The notes under the pieces were generated by a model. The model ran no database searches. It was given only the letters and a program-made list of their open reading frames with translations, and was not told the origin of the DNA. A DNA stretch of 64,000 nucleotides from Streptomyces sp. NBC_01214 (GTDB lineage: Bacteria > Actinomycetota > Actinomycetes > Streptomycetales > Streptomycetaceae), in NCBI RefSeq assembly GCF_026340975.1, contig NZ_JAPEOS010000002.1:514501-578500 (forward strand). Reading direction: 5' to 3'. This document shows, one piece after another, positions 17,468 to 26,660 of the stretch. How positions within the stretch are numbered: the first letter of the stretch is position 1; every line of letters starts with the position of its first letter. Both the position numbers and the translations under genes were made by a program.

Positions 17468-19221
17468 CAGTACTTACGCTCCATCGGCTGGTAGCGGGTG
17501 ACGACGACGGGCTTGTAGTCCAGCCGGACGGAATCCTTGCCGTCGTCGCCGACCTCGCGGTACGCCATGGTGTGGCGCATGAAGTTGACGTCGTCGCGGT
17601 TCGGGTAGTCCTCGCGGTAGTGACCGCCGCGGGACTCCTTGCGCGCCAGCGCGGACACGGCCATGACCTCGGCCAGGTCGAGCAGGTTGCCCAGCTCGAT
17701 GGCCTCCAGCAGGTCCGTGTTGAAGCGCTTGCCCTTGTCCTGGACGGACACGTTCTTGTAGCGCTCGCGCAGCTCCGCGATCTTCTCGACCGCGGTCTTG
17801 ATGGTCTGCTCCGTGCGGAACACCATCACGCACGCGTCCATCGTCTCCTGGAGCTCCAGACGCAGCTCGGCGACCCGCTCGTTGCCCGTGGAGTTGCGCA
17901 GGTGCTCGACGAGGTCGGCGACCTGCTGCGCCGGGTTCTCCGGGAGCTCGACGTAGTCGTTCTCCTGGGAGTACTTCGCGGCGGCGATGCCGGAGCGCTT
18001 GCCGAAGACGTTGATGTCCAGCAGCGAGTTGGTGCCGAGGCGGTTCGCGCCGTGCACCGACACGCACGCGACCTCGCCGGCCGCGTACAGGCCCGGGACG
18101 ACGGTGGTGTTGTCCGCCAGGACCTCACCCTCGACGTTGGTCGGGATGCCGCCCATGGCGTAGTGCGCGGTGGGCTGGATCGGGATCGGGTCCGTGTACG
18201 GCTCGATGCCCAGGTAGGTGCGCGCGAACTCGGTGATGTCCGGGAGCTTCGCGTCGAGCTGCTCCGGCGGCAGGTGCGTCAGGTCCAGGTACACGTGGTC
18301 ACCGGCCGGACCGCAGCCGCGGCCCTCACGGATCTCGGTGTAGATGGAGCGCGAGACGACGTCACGGGACGCGAGGTCCTTCATGACCGGCGCGTACTTC
18401 TCCATGAAGCGCTCGCCGTCCTTGTTGCGGAGGATGCCGCCCTCACCGCGGGCGCCCTCCGTCAGCAGGATGCCCATGCGCCAGATGCCCGTCGGGTGGA
18501 ACTGGAAGAACTCCATGTCCTCCAGCGGCAGGCCGCGGCGGTAGCAGGCCGCCTGGCCGTCACCCGTGAGGGTGTGCGCGTTGGAGGTCACCTTGAAGAA
18601 CTTGCCGGTGCCGCCGGAGGCGTAGATGACGGCCTTGGCCTGGAACACGTGGATCTCGCCGGTGGCGAGCTCGTACGCGACCACACCGGCCGACTTCTTG
18701 ACGCCGTCCTCCTCGACCAGGAGCTGGTCCAGGACGTAGAACTCGTTGAAGAACTCCACGCCCTCCTTGACGCAGTTCTGGTACAGCGTCTGGAGGATCA
18801 TGTGACCGGTGCGGTCCGCGGCGTAGCAGGACCGGCGGACCGGGGCCTCGCCGTGGTTGCGCGAGTGACCGCCGAAGCGGCGCTGGTCGATGGTGCCGTC
18901 CGGGGTGCGGTTGAACGGCAGGCCCATCTTCTCCAGGTCGAGGACGGCGTCGATGGCCTCCTTCGCCAGGATCTCGGCGGCGTCCTGGTCGACCAGGTAG
19001 TCACCACCCTTGACCGTGTCGAAGGTGTGCCACTCCCAGTTGTCCTCTTCCACGTTGGCCAGCGCGGCGGCCATGCCGCCCTGCGCGGCGCCCGTGTGGG
19101 AGCGGGTGGGGTAGAGCTTCGTCAGCACCGCGGTGCGGCTGCGCTTCGTCGACTCGATGGCGGCGCGCATGCCCGCGCCACCCGCGCCGACGATGACGGT
19201 GTCGTACTTGTGGATCTTCAT
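17467..19221 (-). CDS. sdhA: Succinate dehydrogenase flavoprotein subunit
   Basis: 584 residues from ATG 19221, the normal length. The FAD-binding Rossmann motif VIVGAGGAGMRAA lies at residues 9-21. The covalent-flavin His lies in SHTGAAQGG. The succinate-site blocks appear as FQFHPTGI and EGARGEGG, with the catalytic Arg in the RSCYAADRTGH-type and GRGCGP-type regions. PTAHYAMGGI and GLYAAGEVACVSVHGANRLG close the FAD domain. It oxidises succinate to fumarate in the TCA cycle at the inner face of the membrane. Confidence 0.97.
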   Translation of the reverse strand: MKIHKYDTVIVGAGGAGMRAAIESTKRSRTAVLTKLYPTRSHTGAAQGGMAAALANVEEDNWEWHTFDTVKGGDYLVDQDAAEILAKEAIDAVLDLEKMGLPFNRTPDGTIDQRRFGGHSRNHGEAPVRRSCYAADRTGHMILQTLYQNCVKEGVEFFNEFYVLDQLLVEEDGVKKSAGVVAYELATGEIHVFQAKAVIYASGGTGKFFKVTSNAHTLTGDGQAACYRRGLPLEDMEFFQFHPTGIWRMGILLTEGARGEGGILRNKDGERFMEKYAPVMKDLASRDVVSRSIYTEIREGRGCGPAGDHVYLDLTHLPPEQLDAKLPDITEFARTYLGIEPYTDPIPIQPTAHYAMGGIPTNVEGEVLADNTTVVPGLYAAGEVACVSVHGANRLGTNSLLDINVFGKRSGIAAAKYSQENDYVELPENPAQQVADLVEHLRNSTGNERVAELRLELQETMDACVMVFRTEQTIKTAVEKIAELRERYKNVSVQDKGKRFNTDLLEAIELGNLLDLAEVMAVSALARKESRGGHYREDYPNRDDVNFMRHTMAYREVGDDGKDSVRLDYKPVVVTRYQPMERKY

Positions 19222-19244
19222 TGGTTTCGCCTCAGCCCCGTTGC

Positions 19245-19727
19245 CTAGCGGATGTTCGGGTCGAAGGTGAAGATCACCAGCGTGCCCAGAAGGATGGTGA
19301 ACACCGTGGCGGTGTAGAGCAGGCCCTTCAGCCACAGCCGCGTGTTGGCACGCTCCGCGTAGTCGTTGATGACGGTACGCAGGCCGTTGGCGCCGTGCAG
19401 CATGGCCAGCCACAGCATCAGCAGGTCCCAGACCTGCCAGAACGGGGAAGCCCAGCGGCCGGCCACGAAGGCGAAGCCGATCTTGGACACGCCGCCGTCG
19501 AGCACCAGCTGGATCACGAGGTGGCCGATGACCAGGACGACGAGCACGATGCCCGAGAGGCGCATGAAGAGCCACGCGACCATCTCGAAGTTCCCGCGGG
19601 TCGAGCGCGGGGTCTTGCCGGTCCGCTTGCGCGGGGCCTCGATGTAAGGCGCCGGGTTGTCCACGTCGTAGAGGGAAACGCCCTCCACGTCGCCGACGCC
19701 CTTTTCGAAAGAAGTGTCAGAAGACAT
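19245..19727 (-). CDS. sdhD: Succinate dehydrogenase hydrophobic anchor subunit
   Basis: 160 residues from ATG 19727. Three membrane helices lie at about 50-75, 85-115 and 130-155. A conserved His-containing segment (VIGHLVIQLVL) and MLHGANGLRTVINDY carry the quinone-side and haem-side residues typical of actinobacterial SdhD. The soluble N-terminus (DNPAPYIEAPRKRTGK) is characteristic of Streptomyces. The gene lies 23 bp from sdhA and 5 bp after sdhC. Confidence 0.92.
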   Translation of the reverse strand: MSSDTSFEKGVGDVEGVSLYDVDNPAPYIEAPRKRTGKTPRSTRGNFEMVAWLFMRLSGIVLVVLVIGHLVIQLVLDGGVSKIGFAFVAGRWASPFWQVWDLLMLWLAMLHGANGLRTVINDYAERANTRLWLKGLLYTATVFTILLGTLVIFTFDPNIR

Positions 19728-19732
19728 GCGTG

Positions 19733-20113
19733 TCACTTCCCGAACAGTTCAAGGTAGGCGTGGCCCAGTACGGGGTACAGGGCCATGGCCATCATCACGA
19801 CCCAGATGCCCACGACGGTCCAGAGCATCTGCTTCTGGTAGCGGGGGCCCTTGGACCAGAAGTCCACGGCGATGACACGGAGACCGTTGAGCGCGTGGAA
19901 CAGGATGGCGGCGACGAGGCCGTACTCCAGCAGCGCGACGATCGGAGTCTTGTAGGTAGCCACGACATCGTCGTACGCCTCGGGGGAGACGCGGACGAGA
20001 GCGGTGTCGAGGACGTGTACGAACAGGAAGAAGAAGATGAGGACGCCGGTGACTCGATGAGCCACCCAGGACCACATTCCTTCCCGGCCGCGGTACAACG
20101 TTCCAGCCGGCAC
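19733..20113 (-). CDS. sdhC: Succinate dehydrogenase cytochrome b556 subunit
   Basis: 126 residues from GTG 20113, chosen because GGAGGG lies just upstream and the product then starts PAGTLYRGREGMW as expected for the family. Three helices are visible; the haem-binding His residues are in SWVAHRVTGVLIFFFLFVHV and AILFHALNGLRVIAVDFW. It is the first gene of the operon, so the sdh promoter lies between 20114 and 20265. Confidence 0.93.
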   Translation of the reverse strand: MPAGTLYRGREGMWSWVAHRVTGVLIFFFLFVHVLDTALVRVSPEAYDDVVATYKTPIVALLEYGLVAAILFHALNGLRVIAVDFWSKGPRYQKQMLWTVVGIWVVMMAMALYPVLGHAYLELFGK

Positions 20114-20265
20114 GGAAAACCCTCCGGAAGCGGGGCGGGGGCCAGCCGGCTTCTTTGTCGGTCGGGCCCGGCCGGGTACGGTCCTCCGGCCCCGGACATC
20201 GTAGCGACGCTTTGTCGGTTCCCTTGCGCGGGGGCCATCGGTGTGATCAAACAGGCACGTACGGG

Positions 20266-20898
20266 CTATCCCACAGGGGCGAATAGCCCGATTTCCGTGG
20301 CAGTCAGCCCATCCGGCGAGGTCAGCCAGCGTGTCAGATCCAAGAGCCGGGCCCGCGCGACACGGCGCAGCTCGTCCGCGGAGATCGAGCGCTCCTCGTC
20401 GACCTCGTGGCCCATCCTCCGGCGGATCGCGCCCAGCAGCTGGTCGGCCTGCTCCTCCGGCGGGTGCCCGTCGAGGCAGATCACGAAGGCGTGGCCGAAC
20501 TTCCGTTCGTACTCCGCACGGGCCGCGTCGAGGGCCAGCAGTGCGGCGTACGGAGCACCGTGGTCCAGTTCCGCCGAGCACTCCGCGGCCAGGGCCTCGG
20601 TCAGGTCGCCCTGCGAGAGGTCGTACGAGGCCTCGTCCGCGGCGGCGAGCAGGGTCGCGGCATCCGAGTAGGGGCGGTGCACCGCCACCCGGTGCGCCCA
20701 GCGCCGGCTTCCGCAGCAGTGCAGCAGGACGGCCCGGGCGGCTTCGGGGGACAGGGCGTTGAACCGAGCCAGTCCGAAGCCGTGAGGAGGGGCGGAGCTT
20801 CCTCCGGGTCCGGTCCGGGAGGTGCGCCCTGGGGCCTGTGCCGGAAGGTGGCTGGACAGCAGGGGGCTCCTCGGGGCGCGGCGGGGGTGTACCGCCAC
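20266..20898 (-). CDS. uraD: 2-oxo-4-hydroxy-4-carboxy-5-ureidoimidazoline decarboxylase
   Basis: About 210 residues from a GTG at 20898; the exact start is uncertain because the first 35 residues are Pro/Ser/Arg-rich and may not be translated. The OHCU decarboxylase fold is clear: FNALSPEAARAVLLHCCGS at its start, RWAHRVAVHRPY, then AYERKFGHAFVICLDGHPPEE and IRRRMGHEVDEERSI. The enzyme decarboxylates OHCU to S-allantoin in urate breakdown. No other uricase-pathway gene lies beside it in this window. It ends about 150 bp from the sdhC start, on the same strand. Confidence 0.8.
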   Translation of the reverse strand: MAVHPRRAPRSPLLSSHLPAQAPGRTSRTGPGGSSAPPHGFGLARFNALSPEAARAVLLHCCGSRRWAHRVAVHRPYSDAATLLAAADEASYDLSQGDLTEALAAECSAELDHGAPYAALLALDAARAEYERKFGHAFVICLDGHPPEEQADQLLGAIRRRMGHEVDEERSISADELRRVARARLLDLTRWLTSPDGLTATEIGLFAPVG

Positions 20899-21220
20899 GC
20901 TATCGACGCAGGGCAGGGTGTGTCGTACCGATTCGGGGATTTCACCCGGAAGTGAGTCGAAAGGATGACGTGAGCGCCACGGACGGGCATGGTGAGGGCC
21001 CGGGGAAGGGGAGGGCGACCGAGGCCGCCACCCCCCACAGGAGAGGCCCCGGTCGCCATCCGTCACGGGCTCGTGCGACAAGCCCGTACCCCTGTCAGCG
21101 CCTCGGGTGCGTTTTGTGTCACACCTCGCTCCGCACAGGATTGGTTGCGCGTTGTATCACTCGTGGACGAGAGGTGCTTGAAAGCCGTAACGTGCTGATT
21201 TGCGCCACACGTACAGGACA
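20899..21220. other. Divergent promoter region, 322 bp
   Basis: No convincing gene on either strand. It separates uraD (minus) from the ECF sigma gene (plus). It contains TTTTGTGTCACACC near 21113-21126 with a TGTGnCACA-like core, and AT-richer sequence around 21140-21200 that is suitable for the sigma-factor promoter. No precise -10/-35 pair can be assigned. Confidence 0.4.
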
Positions 21221-21982
21221 GTGAACGGGTTGGGGACTTTGCTGGGGGACGACGCGGAGCTGACCGCCGCGGTGCTCGCGGCACAGGACGGCGACGAGAA
21301 CGCGTTCCGTGCTGTGTACCGCGCCGTGCACCCACGGCTGCTGGGGTACGTACGCACGCTCGTCGGGGACGGCGATGCGGAGGACGTGACCTCGGAAGCC
21401 TGGTTGCAGATCGCCCGCGACCTCGACTCCTTCACGGGCGACGCCGACCGCTTCCGCGGCTGGGCGGCCCGCATCGCCCGCAACCGCGCCCTCGACCACA
21501 TCCGCATGCGCGGCCGACGCCCCGCCATCGGCGGCGACGACACCGAGCTGACGAGCTGGGCCGCCGAGTGCGACACCGCCGGCGCGGCCATGGAGTCCCT
21601 CGACACCGGGCGCACCATGGCGCTCATCGCCCAGTTGCCGCAGGACCAGGCCGAGGCCGTCGTCCTGCGCGTCGTGGTCGGGCTGGACGCCAAGAGCGCG
21701 GCCGAGACCCTGGGCAAGCGGCCCGGCGCCGTACGCACCGCGGCCCACCGGGGCCTGAAGAAGCTGGCCGAGCTGCTCGGCCCGGAGGGCGGCTCCGAGC
21801 CGGACCCGGACACCGGATCGGATCCGGCTCCGACGGTCGGCCATAATGCCCGTGGCCAGGCATGGGGCGGCGGGGGCGGGAGGGATCTCGACGCCGTACC
21901 CGCGCAGCGTGGCCGGAGCGGGGGCTTCGTAGAACAAACCGGTGTGACGGATTCACGTTGGCGGACGCAGAAGGACATGTGA
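21221..21982 (+). CDS. ECF RNA polymerase sigma factor
   Basis: 253 residues from GTG 21221. Sigma2 shows ENAFRAVYRAVHPRLLGYV, DAEDVTSEAWLQIARDL and GWAARIARNRALDHIRMRGR. Sigma4 shows MALIAQLPQDQAEAVVLRVV and AKSAAETLGKRPGAVRTAAHR, the recognition helix. After it comes a tail of about 60 residues rich in Pro/Asp/Gly with no known domain. The stop overlaps the ATG of the next gene, a membrane protein that probably acts as its regulator. This is the arrangement expected for sigma and anti-sigma pairs. Confidence 0.9.
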   Translation: MNGLGTLLGDDAELTAAVLAAQDGDENAFRAVYRAVHPRLLGYVRTLVGDGDAEDVTSEAWLQIARDLDSFTGDADRFRGWAARIARNRALDHIRMRGRRPAIGGDDTELTSWAAECDTAGAAMESLDTGRTMALIAQLPQDQAEAVVLRVVVGLDAKSAAETLGKRPGAVRTAAHRGLKKLAELLGPEGGSEPDPDTGSDPAPTVGHNARGQAWGGGGGRDLDAVPAQRGRSGGFVEQTGVTDSRWRTQKDM

Positions 21983-23031
21983 TGGCCGACGAGCGCAACA
22001 GGTGGCTGGACGAAGCCGCTGCGGAAAAACTGCTGCGCGGCGAACCGGTGGAACCTGTGGGGCCGGCCGCCGATCAGCGCGCCCGCAACGAGGCCGCCCG
22101 GCTGCGTGCTGCCCTGGACGCCCTGGGCGGCGTGAACGGTCCGCTGCCCGCGGGCACGGAACTGCCCGGTGAGGCCGCGGCGGTGGCCGCCTTCCGTACG
22201 GCGCGCGGTGGCGCGCGCCCTGCCGCGGTTCCCGCCGCGGTGTCTCCCGTGGCGGCCGCGTCCGTCGAACCCCTGGTCGACCTCGGCCGCATCGTCCCCG
22301 CGCCCGCGCCCCGGCGCGGCCGGGCCGTGAGCTTCGGCCTGGCGGCGGCCCTGGCCAGTGTCGCCGTCGGCGGACTGGCCGCTGCGGCGGGCGCCGGGTT
22401 GCTGGAGCGGTCCCGGCACGACACCGCGGGACCCGGTCCGGCGATGTCCGTGAGCGCCGGCGAGGACCCGGCCCCGGGCATCGGCAGCGGGGCGCCGAGC
22501 GTCAGCCCGAAGCCCACGCCCACCCCGGTGCCGAGTGGCTCGAATCCGACGTCCGCCCCGGGGACGGCACAGCCGCCCGGTACGGACGGGCGCGCCGCGA
22601 CACCCGGGACCGGCGCGGGCGCCGGCACCTCCTCGGGCTCGTCGGCGACCGCCGGCTCGGGCAAGGACGTCCAGAGCGGCACGGGAGCCACGGGCGTCAC
22701 GGGCGGCACGGGCAGCAAGGACGACACCCGGGACACCTTCGGGGGCGGCGACACGGCCGGCAAGGACCGCGACCGCGACGGCGAGAACCGTCTCAAGGTC
22801 GCCGACCTCTGCACGGAGTTCAAGGCGGGCCGGCTCGACGAGGCCCGCCGTGAGCGGCTCTCGCGCCTGGCCAACGGCCTCACCCGGATCCCGGACTACT
22901 GCAAGTCGGTGCTCGACGACGGGGGCTCCGGCGGTAAGCGCAGCGGCTCCCAGCTGGGCGGGACGCTCAGGGCGCCGACCCTGACGCCGACGATTCCGCG
23001 GGGTTCGGTCGACCTGCGCACCGGCCGCTGA
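21982..23031 (+). CDS. Probable anti-sigma-type membrane protein
   Basis: 349 residues, translationally coupled to the ECF sigma gene (stop and ATG overlap). The cytoplasmic N-terminus (about 1-110) starts ADERNRWLDEAAAEKLLRG. One membrane helix (VSFGLAAALASVAVGGLAAAA) lies near 115-135. A long extracytoplasmic Ser/Thr/Gly/Pro-rich linker follows, then a C-terminal module VADLCTEFKAGRLDEARRE with a second Cys at DYCKSVL. No zinc-binding HxxxCxxC motif of ZAS anti-sigma factors is present, so the anti-sigma role rests on gene order and topology. Confidence 0.65.
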   Translation: MADERNRWLDEAAAEKLLRGEPVEPVGPAADQRARNEAARLRAALDALGGVNGPLPAGTELPGEAAAVAAFRTARGGARPAAVPAAVSPVAAASVEPLVDLGRIVPAPAPRRGRAVSFGLAAALASVAVGGLAAAAGAGLLERSRHDTAGPGPAMSVSAGEDPAPGIGSGAPSVSPKPTPTPVPSGSNPTSAPGTAQPPGTDGRAATPGTGAGAGTSSGSSATAGSGKDVQSGTGATGVTGGTGSKDDTRDTFGGGDTAGKDRDRDGENRLKVADLCTEFKAGRLDEARRERLSRLANGLTRIPDYCKSVLDDGGSGGKRSGSQLGGTLRAPTLTPTIPRGSVDLRTGR

Positions 23032-23214
23032 AACGTGTGCTGAGCTGCCTGTAACACTTTTCGAACCTGCGGCGCAGTACATATCGAGCCGACTGGTCAT
23101 CGGCCGCGCATGAGCCGGGGTTCCCCCCGTACCCCTGGGCTCTGCGCAACCGGCGCGGGCGGGGCACGTTCCCCCGGCCCTGCCCGCGCCCATGACGTTC
23201 GGACCGGGAACGGA

Positions 23215-23243
23215 AGAAGCCCGAGGCGATGCCTCGGGCTTCT
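23215..23243. terminator. Bidirectional terminator
   Basis: Perfect 13-bp stem AGAAGCCCGAGGC / GCCTCGGGCTTCT with a 3-nt loop, between the convergent membrane-protein and L,D-transpeptidase genes. Confidence 0.8.
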
Positions 23244-23271
23244 CGCTTGCTTCCCCCCGGCCCGGCGGGCC

Positions 23272-24162
23272 TCACCAGTAGACGACGACCTTGTCGCCGA
23301 CCTTCACCTGGTCGAACAGCGCCGAGAGCTTCCCCTTGTCCCGGACGTTCACGCAGCCGTGCGAGGCCCCGTTGTAGCCGCGTGCCGCGAAGTCGGCCGA
23401 GAAGTGCACGGCCTGGCCGCCGCTGAAGAACATCGCGTACGGCATCGGCGTGTGGTAGATCGTCGACGTCCACTCCTTGGCCTTCCAGCCCACGTCGAAC
23501 ACGCCCTCGCGGGTCGGGGTGTTCTCGGAGCCGAAGCGCACGTCCATCGTCGAGACGACCTTGCCGTCGATCATCCAGGCGAGCGTGCGGCTCTCCTTGC
23601 TGATGCACATGACGCGGCCCTGCATGCACCGCGGGTCCGGGGCGGCGACCTCGTTGACGGTCGACGGACGCAGCTCGTCGGCGGTGGGCTTCTTGCTGTC
23701 GCTCTGGATCTTCTTCCAGGTGGCCTCGTCGACCGAGCCGGTCGCGTTCAGCCCGTGCTTCGACTGGAAGGACTTGACCGCGGCGGTCGTCTTGGAGCCG
23801 TAGAAGCCGGTCGGTGCGACCGACATCAGCTTGAGCTGGCGCAGCCGGGCCTGGAGCTCGCGCACCTGCTCGCTCTCGTCGCCGTTGGCCATGATCTGCT
23901 TCACCGACGGCGAAGGGGAGGACGAGGAGGAAGCCGACGCGGAGGCGGAAGCGGAGGCGAAGGCGGACGGCGACGCCGAGGCCTCGCCGGGCTTGTTGTC
24001 GGTGGAGGGGGACGCTTCGGGGGAGCTGCCCGCCGTGGGCGAGGACGAAACCGAGGAGGCGGAGGCGACGGGCTCCGTCTTCTGCGGTCCGCAGGCGGTC
24101 GCGGCGAGTGCGACGGCGGTTGCCACCCCGATCGTGCGGATTATGACTCTCTGGCGCTGCAT
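23272..24162 (-). CDS. L,D-transpeptidase lipoprotein with peptidoglycan-binding domain
   Basis: 296 residues. The signal peptide ends in the lipobox LAATACG (Cys about residue 24). Residues 30-90 are a Ser/Ala/Pro-rich linker. A PG_binding_1 domain follows (SEQVRELQARLRQLKLM, then FYGSKTTAAVKSFQSKHGL). The YkuD catalytic domain fills the rest, with AVHFSADF and the active-site motif ASHGCVNV. It forms 3-3 cross-links between meso-DAP residues in the wall. The protein is tethered to the outer membrane face by its lipid. Confidence 0.9.
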   Translation of the reverse strand: MQRQRVIIRTIGVATAVALAATACGPQKTEPVASASSVSSSPTAGSSPEASPSTDNKPGEASASPSAFASASASASASSSSSPSPSVKQIMANGDESEQVRELQARLRQLKLMSVAPTGFYGSKTTAAVKSFQSKHGLNATGSVDEATWKKIQSDSKKPTADELRPSTVNEVAAPDPRCMQGRVMCISKESRTLAWMIDGKVVSTMDVRFGSENTPTREGVFDVGWKAKEWTSTIYHTPMPYAMFFSGGQAVHFSADFAARGYNGASHGCVNVRDKGKLSALFDQVKVGDKVVVYW

Positions 24163-24367
24163 TGCAGTCCCCCCGGTTTCTACGTCGTGTATCTAGGTGA
24201 TGCTCCGCGTGCGTGGACAGTTGCGCTCGGCTCCGGGATGTTGCGCCATTGTGACCGGCAGTCGTCCGCAGCCTTACGAAGCGATGCGCGGCTGGGGGCG
24301 CCCCAGCGGTGGCTCGGGGAGGTCCCACCAGTCCCGGGCCCGCTTGCTCGACGGAGGACTGCGTCAC

Positions 24368-25948
24368 ATGGCACATACCGAGAGCGGAATCCCCATCGAA
24401 CCCGTCTACGGGCCCGATGACCTGACGGGGTGGGATCCGACGGCCGAGCTCGGGCAGCCGGGCGACTTCCCCTACACGCGGGGGATTTATCCGAACATGT
24501 ACACCGGTCGGCCGTGGACGATGCGGCAGTACGCCGGCTTCGGCACGGCCGCCGAGTCCAACGCCCGCTACCGGCAGCTCATCGAGGGCGGCGGCACCGG
24601 GCTCTCCGTCGCCTTCGACCTGCCGACCCAGATGGGACACGACTCCGACGCCCCCCTCGCGCAGGGCGAGGTCGGCAAGGTCGGCGTCGCCGTCGACTCG
24701 CTCGACGACATGCGGACGCTGTTCGACGGGATCCCCCTCGACCGGGTCTCCACCTCGATGACGATCAACGCGCCCGCCGCGCTGCTCCTGCTGCTCTACC
24801 AGCTGGTGGCGGAGGAACAGGGCATCTCGGGCACGCAACTGACGGGGACGGTCCAGAACGACGTACTGAAGGAGTACATCGCGCGCGGGACCTACATCTT
24901 CCCGCCCGGCCCCTCGCTACGGCTGACGGCCGACACCTTCCGCTACTGCCGCGCCGAGATCCCCCGGTGGAACACCATCTCCATCTCCGGCTACCACATG
25001 GCCGAAGCCGGTGCCTCGCCCGCGCAGGAGGTGGCCTTCACCCTCGCCGACGGCATCGCCTACGTCCGTACGGCCCTGGCGGCCGGGATGGCGGTCGACG
25101 CGTTCGCACCCCGGCTCTCCTTCTTCTTCGTCGCCCGCACCACCCTGCTGGAGGAGGTCGCGAAGTTCCGCGCGGCCCGGCGGATCTGGGCCCGCGTCAT
25201 GCGGGAGGAGTTCGGGGCCCGGGACCCGAAATCGCTGATGCTGCGCTTCCACACCCAGACCGCGGGGGTCCAGCTCACCGCGCAGCAGCCGGAACTGAAC
25301 CTCGTACGGGTGGCCGTGCAGGCCCTGGCCGCCGTCCTCGGCGGCACGCAGTCGCTGCACACCAACTCCTTCGACGAGGCGATCGCGCTCCCGACCGAGA
25401 AGTCCGCCCGCCTCGCGCTGCGCACCCAGCAGGTCCTCGCGTACGAGACGGACGTGCCGCACACCGTGGACCCCTTCGCCGGGTCGTACGCGGTGGAGCG
25501 GATGACGGACGAACTGGAGGCGGCGGCGCTCGCGCTGATGCGCCGGATCGAGGACCAGGGCGGGGCGGTGGCCGCGATCGAGGCCGGGTTCCAGAAGGCC
25601 GAGATCGAGCGGAACGCCTACCGCATCGCGCAGGAGACCGAGAACGGGGAGCGGGTGGTGGTCGGGGTCAACCGCTTCGCGCTGGAGCGCGAGGAACCGT
25701 ACGAGCCGCTGCGCGTGGACCCGGCGATCGAGGCGCGGCAGTGCGCGGCACTGACCCGGCTGCGGGCGGAGCGCGACGGGGCGGCGGTGACGGCGGCACT
25801 CGCGGCCCTGCGGGAGGCGGCGGCGGGGACGGCGAACGTGCTGTACCCGATGAAGGAGGCGCTGCGCTCCCGGGCCACGGTGGGGGAGGTGTGCGGGGCG
25901 CTGCGGGAGGTGTGGGGCACCTACGAGCCCACCGGTTCCACCTGGTGA
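24368..25948 (+). CDS. Coenzyme B12-dependent acyl-CoA mutase large subunit, methylmalonyl-CoA mutase type
   Basis: 526 residues from ATG 24368, with GGAGGA upstream. Only the TIM-barrel substrate domain is present: YPNMYTGRPWTMRQYAGFGTA, GLSVAFDLPTQMGHDSD, TGTVQNDVLKEYIARGTYIF, SISGYHMAEAGA and TQSLHTNSFDEAIALPT. The B12-binding DxHxxG domain is absent, so a separate small subunit must supply cobalamin. At the position of the carboxylate-binding Arg207 of methylmalonyl-CoA mutase an Arg is kept (KEYIAR). Isobutyryl-CoA mutases carry Gln there, which favours a dicarboxylic substrate. It stands alone, with no small subunit nearby. Confidence 0.85.
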   Translation: MAHTESGIPIEPVYGPDDLTGWDPTAELGQPGDFPYTRGIYPNMYTGRPWTMRQYAGFGTAAESNARYRQLIEGGGTGLSVAFDLPTQMGHDSDAPLAQGEVGKVGVAVDSLDDMRTLFDGIPLDRVSTSMTINAPAALLLLLYQLVAEEQGISGTQLTGTVQNDVLKEYIARGTYIFPPGPSLRLTADTFRYCRAEIPRWNTISISGYHMAEAGASPAQEVAFTLADGIAYVRTALAAGMAVDAFAPRLSFFFVARTTLLEEVAKFRAARRIWARVMREEFGARDPKSLMLRFHTQTAGVQLTAQQPELNLVRVAVQALAAVLGGTQSLHTNSFDEAIALPTEKSARLALRTQQVLAYETDVPHTVDPFAGSYAVERMTDELEAAALALMRRIEDQGGAVAAIEAGFQKAEIERNAYRIAQETENGERVVVGVNRFALEREEPYEPLRVDPAIEARQCAALTRLRAERDGAAVTAALAALREAAAGTANVLYPMKEALRSRATVGEVCGALREVWGTYEPTGSTW

Positions 25949-25993
25949 AACACACTGGCGCGACAGGTGCAACCTTGTGGGACACTCCTGCGC

Positions 25994-26644
25994 ATGCTGG
26001 GTGTGACAGATCTTCCGACTTATCTCGCCGGCCTGGTGCTGATCATTCTGCTGCCGGGGCCGAACTCCCTCTACGTGCTCTCCGTGGCCGCCCGCCGCGG
26101 GGTGCGCACCGGGTACAAGGCCGCCGCCGGGGTGTTCACCGGCGACGCCGTGCTCATGCTGCTGACCGCCGTGGGCGCCGGGGCGCTGCTGCGGGCGAGC
26201 CCGCTGGTGTTCACCGTGGTGAAGTTCCTCGGGGCCGGCTACCTGGCGTGGCTGGCCGTGGGGATGATGCGGGGCGCCTGGGCGCTGTGGCGCACGCGCG
26301 CGGAGCGGGCCGAGGCGGAGTCCGCCGTTCCCGCCGACCCGGCCGAGAACGAGCGGCCCTACCGGAGGGCGCTGCTGATCAGCCTCCTCAACCCGAAGGC
26401 CATCCTCTTCCTGATGTCCTTCTTCGTGCAGTTCGTGGACCCGTCGTACGCCTACCCGGCGCTGTCCTTCCTGCTGCTGGGCGGTCTGCTCCAGACCGGC
26501 AGCTTCCTGTACCTGACGATGCTGATCTTCGGCGGGACCCGCCTGTCGGCGGCCTTCCGGCGCCGCAAGCGCCTGTCGGCCGGGGCCACCTCGGCGGCGG
26601 GCGTACTCTTCCTCGGCTTCGCGGCCAAGCTCGCCGTCAGCTGA
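25994..26644 (+). CDS. leuE: LysE/RhtB family amino-acid exporter, LeuE-like
   Basis: 216 residues from ATG 25994. Six helices are visible. The family signature LIILLPGPNSLYVLSVAARRGVRTGYKAAAG appears in helix 1 and the first loop, followed by GDAVLMLLTAVGAG and, past a short hydrophilic loop, RRALLISLLNPKAILFLMSFF. The start and the GVFTGDAVLM block match E. coli LeuE better than LysE or RhtB. It would export leucine or related neutral amino acids. The stop lies inside a palindrome shared with the convergent gene. Confidence 0.75.
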   Translation: MLGVTDLPTYLAGLVLIILLPGPNSLYVLSVAARRGVRTGYKAAAGVFTGDAVLMLLTAVGAGALLRASPLVFTVVKFLGAGYLAWLAVGMMRGAWALWRTRAERAEAESAVPADPAENERPYRRALLISLLNPKAILFLMSFFVQFVDPSYAYPALSFLLLGGLLQTGSFLYLTMLIFGGTRLSAAFRRRKRLSAGATSAAGVLFLGFAAKLAVS

Positions 26645-26660
26645 GGCCCCTCAGCTGACG
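26635..26660. terminator. Palindrome holding both convergent stop codons
   Basis: Perfect 12-bp arms CGTCAGCTGAGG and CCTCAGCTGACG around a CC centre. The leuE stop TGA (26642-26644) and the stop of the minus-strand glycosyltransferase (26651-26653) lie in mirrored positions. The genes are only 6 bp apart, so the coding ends themselves form the terminator hairpin. Confidence 0.6.
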
